Assembly: GCA_018623655.1 (NCBI GenBank)
Contig: JAAZVG010000049.1
Span: 1-9,556 of the forward strand
DNA length: 9,556 bases
Origin: Flavobacteriaceae bacterium
GTDB taxonomy: Bacteria; Bacteroidota; Bacteroidia; Flavobacteriales; Flavobacteriaceae
Direction: 5' to 3'
Shown: positions 5,780 through 9,556 of the stretch, piece by piece
How positions within the stretch are numbered: position 1 is the first letter of the stretch
Layout of the letters: every line of letters begins with the position of its first letter
Made by a program: the position numbers and the translations under genes
Notes under the pieces: model-generated
The model's database searches: none
What the model was told of the DNA's origin: nothing
The model's input: the letters and a program-made list of their open reading frames with translations, nothing else

Positions 5780-7411
5780 ATGTTTGAAATTGAAACGCTA
5801 AAAGCGAAAAAGCTAGCTGATTTACAGGAAATCGCTGCTACCCTAAAAATTACACGTTACAAGACTTTGAAAAAGCAAGATCTGATTTATCAAATATTAG
5901 ATCTTCAAGCTCAAAAACCCGAGGAGGTGGCAAAGCATGAAGTCAGTAAAGAAAGTAATACTAAAGAAACCAATGAGGCTACTTCTTCGAACGAAGATCA
6001 AAACTCCAAGCAAAAAAGAAGACCTCGAACAAGGACCCATAAATCAGCTTCAGAAGAGGTTGTAGAAGGAGCAAATACAGAAGGTAAAGTAGAAAGTAAA
6101 GAAGATCATTCTTCGAATAATGCTCAAAAAGGTCAGCGCAATAACGATCGTCGCAACAACGATCGTCGCAACAACGATCGAAATGATCGTCGAGCTAATG
6201 ATCGCAATAGGGGTCAAAACGACAAAGGAGCGAATTACGATCGCCACAATTACGATAAAGAATTAAAGAATAGATACAAGCAACCCGAACACGAATTTGA
6301 GGGGCTTATTGACAGTGAAGGTGTCCTTGATATCATGTCTGACGGTTATGGATTTCTTCGTTCATCAGACTATAATTATTTAGCCTCGCCTGACGACATC
6401 TACGTATCTCAGTCTCAGATTCGTCTCTTCGGACTAAAAACTGGTGATACCGTACTAGGAAGTATCCGACCTCCAAAAGAAGGTGAAAAATATTTCCCAC
6501 TTATCAAAGTAAATAAAATCAACGGCCTTGACCCTAATGTTGTTAGAGACAGAGTATCTTTTGAACATTTAACCCCGCTTTTTCCGAAAGAAAAATTCGA
6601 TGTAGCGGGTGCTAGAAGTACTGTTTCTACTAGAATAATCGACTTGTTTTCTCCTATTGGTAAAGGACAGAGAGGCATGATTGTTGCTCAACCAAAGACG
6701 GGTAAAACAATGTTGTTGAAGGATATTGCAAATGCAATTGCGGCTAATCATCCAGAGGTTTATCAGATCATACTCCTTATAGACGAACGTCCTGAAGAAG
6801 TTACTGATATGCAGCGTAACGTTCGTGGTGAAGTTGTGGCTTCAACTTTTGATAAAGAAGCATCTGAGCATGTTAGAGTTGCTAACATTGTAATTGAAAA
6901 GGCGAAACGACTCGTTGAATGTGGTCACGATGTAGTCATTCTATTAGATTCAATTACGAGATTAGCCCGTGCCTACAATACGGTACAACCTGCTTCTGGA
7001 AAAGTGTTAAGCGGAGGAGTAGATGCCAATGCATTACATAAGCCAAAGCGTTTCTTCGGAGCGGCACGTAATATTGAAAATGGTGGTTCACTATCTATTA
7101 TTGCAACTGCTCTTACCGAAACAGGTTCTAAAATGGATGAAGTCATTTTTGAGGAGTTCAAAGGAACTGGTAATATGGAGCTTCAACTAGATCGAAGAAT
7201 TTCAAATCGTAGAATATTCCCAGCTATTGATTTAATTTCGTCATCAACAAGAAGAGATGATCTGCTACTAGATGAAAGTACGATACAGCGCATGTGGATT
7301 CTTCGCAAGTATCTCGCTGACATGAACCCTGTTGAAGCTATGGAATTTATTGAACAACGAATAAAACAAACTCGTAACAACGAAGAGTTTTTACTTACGA
7401 TGAACGAATAA
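5780..7411 (+). CDS. rho: Transcription termination factor Rho with long disordered linker
   Basis: Rho is a hexameric RNA-dependent ATPase/translocase that ends transcription of untranslated RNA. The 543 residues exceed the roughly 420 of E. coli Rho because of a linker. Order: Rho_N helical domain (1-43); low-complexity hydrophilic linker (about 44-172) with acidic, basic and Arg/Asn/Asp-rich blocks, including three RNNDR pentads at 120-134; cold-shock-like RNA-binding domain (about 174-250, containing GYGFLRS); and the motor. In the motor, Walker A is AQPKTGKT at 303-310, the catalytic-Glu segment is LLIDERPEE with Glu336, Walker B is VVILLD ending Asp390, the Q-loop is SGGVDANALHKPKRFFGAARN from 411, and FPAIDLISSSTR lies near 480-491. 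Nothing is missing from the motor. In Bacteroides thetaiotaomicron a comparable linker is reported to drive phase separation and alter termination. Standalone gene, ended by a strong hairpin. Confidence 0.97.
   Translation: MFEIETLKAKKLADLQEIAATLKITRYKTLKKQDLIYQILDLQAQKPEEVAKHEVSKESNTKETNEATSSNEDQNSKQKRRPRTRTHKSASEEVVEGANTEGKVESKEDHSSNNAQKGQRNNDRRNNDRRNNDRNDRRANDRNRGQNDKGANYDRHNYDKELKNRYKQPEHEFEGLIDSEGVLDIMSDGYGFLRSSDYNYLASPDDIYVSQSQIRLFGLKTGDTVLGSIRPPKEGEKYFPLIKVNKINGLDPNVVRDRVSFEHLTPLFPKEKFDVAGARSTVSTRIIDLFSPIGKGQRGMIVAQPKTGKTMLLKDIANAIAANHPEVYQIILLIDERPEEVTDMQRNVRGEVVASTFDKEASEHVRVANIVIEKAKRLVECGHDVVILLDSITRLARAYNTVQPASGKVLSGGVDANALHKPKRFFGAARNIENGGSLSIIATALTETGSKMDEVIFEEFKGTGNMELQLDRRISNRRIFPAIDLISSSTRRDDLLLDESTIQRMWILRKYLADMNPVEAMEFIEQRIKQTRNNEEFLLTMNE
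6137..6181 (+). repeat. Three 15-bp in-frame tandem repeats in the rho linker
   Basis: The unit CGCAAYAACGATCGT occurs three times head to tail at 6137-6151, 6152-6166 and 6167-6181. The first copy has AAT for AAC, and the last ends in CGA instead of CGT. Each copy encodes RNNDR and contains the palindrome CGATCG. A degenerate continuation (NDRRANDRNR) follows. Near identity at the DNA level, including third codon positions, points to recent duplication rather than selection on the protein alone. Confidence 0.9.
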
Positions 7412-7429
7412 TCCTCCTCAATAAGGGTA

Positions 7430-7464
7430 AAAAAAAGCGCGCTCCAATTGAGCGCGCTTTTTTT
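7430..7464. terminator. Bidirectional intrinsic terminator between rho and rpsT
   Basis: GCGCGCTC at 7437-7444 pairs perfectly with GAGCGCGC at 7450-7457 around a CAATT loop, and the stem is flanked by A tracts (7430-7436) and T tracts (7458-7464). Read from either strand it is a GC-rich hairpin followed by a run of seven or more U, so it serves both rho (stop at 7411) and the convergent rpsT (stop at 7499). This is the strongest terminator in the window. Confidence 0.93.
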
Positions 7465-7498
7465 ATCGCATCTTACAAACCCAATAAAAGGGTAGTGG

Positions 7499-7750
7499 TT
7501 ATAGTTGAGCAACTAAACGAGTAAGCTTACTCTTAAGATTAGATGCCTTGTTAGTGTGAATAATATTCTTCTTAGCGAGTTTATCGATCATTCCGATAAC
7601 TGAAGGAAGTTGCTTCTCTGCTTCTTTTTTGTTCTCTTCTCCACGAAGTTTCTTAATAGCAGTACGTACCGTTTTGTGCTGATAACGATTACGTAAACGA
7701 GCTGCTTCGTTGCGACGAATACGCTTCAATGCTGATTTATGATTTGCCAT
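7499..7750 (-). CDS. rpsT: Small-subunit ribosomal protein S20
   Basis: S20 is a primary 16S rRNA-binding protein of the 30S subunit, made of helices that contact the 5' domain and helix 44. The 83-residue product starts MANHKSALKRIRRNEAARLRN and is strongly basic, with TVRTAIKKLR and the closing NKASNLKSKLTRLVAQL typical of the family; the length is normal. The ATG at 7750 is preceded by AATAGAATT with no Shine-Dalgarno. The 23-bp spacer to the upstream tRNA-Glu gene has no recognisable promoter, so rpsT is probably cotranscribed with the tRNA pair and released by tRNA processing. It ends at the shared terminator. Confidence 0.97.
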   Translation of the reverse strand: MANHKSALKRIRRNEAARLRNRYQHKTVRTAIKKLRGEENKKEAEKQLPSVIGMIDKLAKKNIIHTNKASNLKSKLTRLVAQL

Positions 7751-7773
7751 AATTCTATTTAAATCTTTTTTTG

Positions 7774-7845
7774 TAGCCCGTAGGGGAATCGAACCCCTGT
7801 TACCAGGATGAAAACCTGGCGTCCTAACCCCTAGACGAACGGGCC
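7774..7845 (-). tRNA. tRNA-Glu(UUC), rpsT-proximal copy
   Basis: The complement folds as a complete 72-nt tRNA: acceptor strand GGCCCGT with ACGGGCT (first pair G-U), a D arm containing CTAGGGGTTAGGAC, anticodon stem CCAGG/CCTGG around loop TTTTCAT giving anticodon TTC, and a T arm AGGGG-TTCGATT-CCCCT. The discriminator base is A. The 3' CCA is not encoded (CAA follows), so CCA must be added enzymatically. It is identical to the neighbouring copy. Confidence 0.97.
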
Positions 7846-7869
7846 ATTAAACCCTTAATTTCAATTTCG

Positions 7870-7941
7870 TAGCCCGTAGGGGAATCGAACCCCTGTTACC
7901 AGGATGAAAACCTGGCGTCCTAACCCCTAGACGAACGGGCC
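7870..7941 (-). tRNA. tRNA-Glu(UUC), promoter-proximal copy
   Basis: Same 72-nt sequence, fold and TTC anticodon as the copy 96 bp away, and again no encoded CCA. The identity extends a few bases past the gene on both sides (7869-7944 against 7773-7848, 76 bp). It is the first gene after the consensus promoter at 7995-7965, so the transcript order is tRNA-Glu, tRNA-Glu, rpsT. Charged Glu-tRNA serves translation and, in bacteria using the GlutR route, heme synthesis. Confidence 0.97.
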
Positions 7942-7964
7942 ATTTCTAGCCTAAATTGCGGACG

Positions 7965-7995
7965 CAAAAATACAACTATTTTTAAGTCTCGCAAA
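7965..7995 (-). promoter_or_regulatory. Consensus Bacteroidota promoter for tRNA-Glu x2 and rpsT
   Basis: On the minus strand, TTTG (7995-7992), a 19-bp spacer and TATTTTTG (7972-7965) match the -33/-7 consensus of the Bacteroidota primary sigma factor in both boxes and in spacing. The predicted start lies near 7960, about 18 nt before the first tRNA-Glu. It sits in the 70-bp gap after the proS stop, and no other promoter is visible for the tRNA and rpsT genes. It is the best-supported promoter here and a useful marker of phylum. Confidence 0.85.
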
Positions 7996-8011
7996 CCTGC
8001 TATTTACTTTT

Positions 8012-9487
8012 TTAATAAGCCTTAGCAAAGAGGACTCTACCCTGAGAAGGATTACCGCTGTAAATACATCTCCCCTCCTCTGACTTTTGATCTATCGGTA
8101 TACAGCGAATGGTAGCTTTCGTTTCCTCTTTTATGAGATCCTCAGTGGCTGAAGTACCATCCCAATGAGCTGATACAAATCCGCCTTTTTGATCTAAAAC
8201 TTCTTTAAAAGTTTTATAATCATCTACCTCAGTTATATTTTCTGATCGATAGTTCAGCGCCTTTGACCACAGGTTCTCTTGAATCTCATCGAGCAGCTTC
8301 ACTATTAGATCACCAATTCCTTCGGCTGCAACCGTCTGCTTTGTTAAAGTATCTCTACGAGCAAGTTCATAGGTTTCATTCTCTAAATCTCTAGGGCCTA
8401 TAGCAATTCGAAGAGGAATCCCCTTAAGTTCATATTCGTTGAATTTAAAGCCAGGTTTATGAGTATCTCGATTATCATACTTTACAGATACACCTTTAGA
8501 ACGCAATTCTTTTAATAATCCTTCCACATGTGTGTTCAACTGATTCAACTGCTCTTCACCTTTGTAAATCGGAACAATCACTACCTGAGTAGGAGCCAAT
8601 TTTGGAGGGAGTACTAAACCATTGTCATCGCTGTGAGTCATAATCAGAGCACCCATGAGACGCGTCGAAACTCCCCAAGACGTTGCCCATACGTATTCTT
8701 GTCCACCCTCTTTTGTAGCATATTTAACATCAAAGGCTTTTGCGAAATTTTGACCTAGGAAATGCGAAGTTCCTGCTTGTAACGCCTTACCATCCTGCAT
8801 AAGCGCCTCAATACAATAGGTTTCTTCTGCTCCTGCAAACCGTTCACTCTCAGATTTTAACCCCTTAATGACTGGCATCGCCATAAAAGATTCGGCAAAT
8901 TCGGCATAAACATTGTTCATTCGCTCAGCTTCTTCAAGTGCCTCTTCACGAGTAGCATGTGCGGTGTGTCCTTCTTGCCACAAGAATTCTGCGGTTCTCA
9001 AAAACAGTCGAGTTCTCATTTCCCAACGAACCACATTGGCCCATTGATTATATAAAAGTGGTAGATCGCGATACGATTGAATCCATTTGCGATAGGTATC
9101 CCAAATAATAGTTTCAGAGGTAGGTCTAACGATAAGTTCTTCTTCGAGTTTAGCTTCTTGATCAACTACAATTCCGCTACCGTCTTCTGCATTCTTAAGC
9201 CGGTAATGAGTTACCACTGCGCATTCCTTGGCAAAACCTTCTACGTGAGAGGCTTCTTTTGATAGGTAAGATTTAGGAATAAAGATCGGAAAGTAGACAT
9301 TCTCGTGACCAGTATCTTTAAACATTTGATCTAATCCTTGCTGCATCTTCTCCCAAATAGCAAAGCCATAGGGCTTAATTACCATGCAGCCTCTTACCCC
9401 CGAATTCTCGGCAAGGTCAGCCTTGACAACTAATTCGTTATACCATTTTGAATAATCTTCTGCTCGAGAAGTTAGATTTTTCCCCAT
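8012..9487 (-). CDS. proS: Prolyl-tRNA synthetase, short archaeal/eukaryal-type
   Basis: ProRS charges tRNA-Pro with proline. At 491 residues it is the short form lacking the editing insertion of E. coli-type ProRS. Class II signatures: RPTSET at 121-126, motif 2 RWEMRTRLFLRTAEF with QEGHTAH at 154-177, and motif 3 WGVSTRLMGALI at 271-282. The anticodon-binding domain follows (about 298-400), then the C-terminal domain ending VLFAKAY, whose terminal Tyr is typical. In that domain the zinc cluster of Thermus or archaeal enzymes is mostly gone: HWDGTSATE at 441-449 has no Cys, Cys474 remains, and Ser477 replaces the last ligand. I recall this as usual in Bacteroidota. The ATG at 9487 gives the family's start. 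proS lies upstream of the tRNA-Glu/rpsT unit but is separated from it by that unit's own promoter; no clear terminator is seen after its stop. Confidence 0.96.
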   Translation of the reverse strand: MGKNLTSRAEDYSKWYNELVVKADLAENSGVRGCMVIKPYGFAIWEKMQQGLDQMFKDTGHENVYFPIFIPKSYLSKEASHVEGFAKECAVVTHYRLKNAEDGSGIVVDQEAKLEEELIVRPTSETIIWDTYRKWIQSYRDLPLLYNQWANVVRWEMRTRLFLRTAEFLWQEGHTAHATREEALEEAERMNNVYAEFAESFMAMPVIKGLKSESERFAGAEETYCIEALMQDGKALQAGTSHFLGQNFAKAFDVKYATKEGGQEYVWATSWGVSTRLMGALIMTHSDDNGLVLPPKLAPTQVVIVPIYKGEEQLNQLNTHVEGLLKELRSKGVSVKYDNRDTHKPGFKFNEYELKGIPLRIAIGPRDLENETYELARRDTLTKQTVAAEGIGDLIVKLLDEIQENLWSKALNYRSENITEVDDYKTFKEVLDQKGGFVSAHWDGTSATEDLIKEETKATIRCIPIDQKSEEGRCIYSGNPSQGRVLFAKAY

Positions 9488-9551
9488 TCGATTTTTTTTG
9501 GCACAATCATTGCCTTTGTAAAGGCGGGTAAAACTAATTAAATTTATAGAT
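9488..9551. promoter_or_regulatory. Probable divergent promoter region upstream of proS
   Basis: This AT-rich stretch lies between the proS ATG and an ATG at 9552-9554 on the plus strand, whose next two bases fit a Lys codon. That would be the start of a divergent gene cut by the window edge, but two codons cannot prove it. For proS, TAGTTTTA (complement of 9529-9536) is a near match to the -7 box with a leader of about 35 nt; its -33 region falls at the window edge. For the plus strand, TGCCTTTG at 9511-9518 is one mismatch from the -7 box, but no correctly spaced -33 is seen. Confidence 0.3.
9512..9525. repeat. Small inverted repeat upstream of proS
   Basis: GCCTTT and AAAGGC form 6-bp perfect arms around GT, 25 bp upstream of the proS ATG and 26 bp before the possible divergent ATG at 9552. 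The centre position between two starts would suit an operator. The 2-nt spacer is too short for a stable RNA loop without opening a pair. A repeat this short in AT-rich DNA could be chance. Confidence 0.4.
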
Positions 9552-9556
9552 ATGAA

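Larger units (their letters stand above)
7773..7944. repeat. 76-bp direct repeat made by the twin tRNA-Glu genes
   Basis: Two identical 76-bp copies (7773-7848 and 7869-7944) are separated by a 20-bp AT-rich spacer. Identity stops within 1-3 bases of each tRNA end. This is a simple tandem duplication or maintained gene pair; no integrase gene or partial tRNA fragment is present, so it does not look like an attachment site. Confidence 0.9.

Noticed and set aside
6137..6181. CRISPR-like regularly spaced repeat
   Set aside because: Units are contiguous with no spacers and are in frame inside rho.
6050..6247. Minus-strand frame with a hydrophobic, valine/isoleucine-rich product
   Set aside because: Its apparent membrane character comes from reading the GATCGT-rich rho linker repeats backwards; it is not a membrane protein gene.
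7183..7512. Minus-strand frame spanning the rho 3' end and the terminator
   Set aside because: It crosses a strong bidirectional terminator and overlaps both rho and rpsT in other frames.
7773..7944. tRNA direct repeat as an att site or genomic-island boundary
   Set aside because: Both tRNAs are complete and identical, the spacer is 20 bp, and no integrase or mobility gene is near.

Overview
The window looks like an ordinary chromosomal stretch of a Bacteroidota member, most probably a flavobacterium (order Flavobacteriales). The reasons are: a Rho factor with a long N/R/D-rich linker next to a DUF4293 membrane protein; a DUF1599 gene divergent from folP; a folP-cdaA pair; a short archaeal/eukaryal-type ProRS; start codons with no Shine-Dalgarno-like sequence upstream; and promoter boxes of the Bacteroidota type (TTTG, about 19 bp, TAnnTTTG). 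Base composition is AT-rich and even. I see no transposase, integrase, phage, toxin, defence or CRISPR component.

Layout from left to right. A DUF1599 gene on the minus strand (1-417) runs off the left edge. It is divergent from a plus-strand pair, folP (dihydropteroate synthase) and cdaA (membrane-bound diadenylate cyclase). cdaA ends tail-to-tail with an ABC exporter gene on the minus strand, and the two stop codons share one TTAA. The exporter is the distal gene of a minus-strand pair led by truA (tRNA pseudouridine synthase), with an 8-bp overlap. truA is divergent from a YfcE-like phosphodiesterase gene. Only a short spacer separates those starts, and it holds a 20-bp inverted repeat in which each arm is an exact -7 promoter box. 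A hairpin then separates the phosphodiesterase gene from the convergent DUF4293 gene.

Right half. rho is on the plus strand, divergent from DUF4293, and ends at a strong bidirectional GC hairpin with A and T tracts. This terminator is shared with rpsT (ribosomal protein S20), which lies behind two identical tRNA-Glu(UUC) genes on the minus strand. A full consensus promoter (TTTG-N19-TATTTTTG) lies just upstream of the tRNA pair. proS (prolyl-tRNA synthetase) follows on the minus strand. Its upstream region contains a small inverted repeat and probably the first two codons of a divergent gene cut by the right edge.

Most genes serve translation and RNA metabolism (truA, rho, rpsT, tRNA-Glu, proS), folate synthesis (folP) and second-messenger signalling (cdaA). 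I found no undescribed system. The points most worth a second look are the palindromic divergent promoter with the TTG start of truA, the tandem-repeat coding inside the Rho disordered linker, the RHK variant of the CdaA active-site motif, and the internally duplicated DUF1599 protein beside folP-cdaA.
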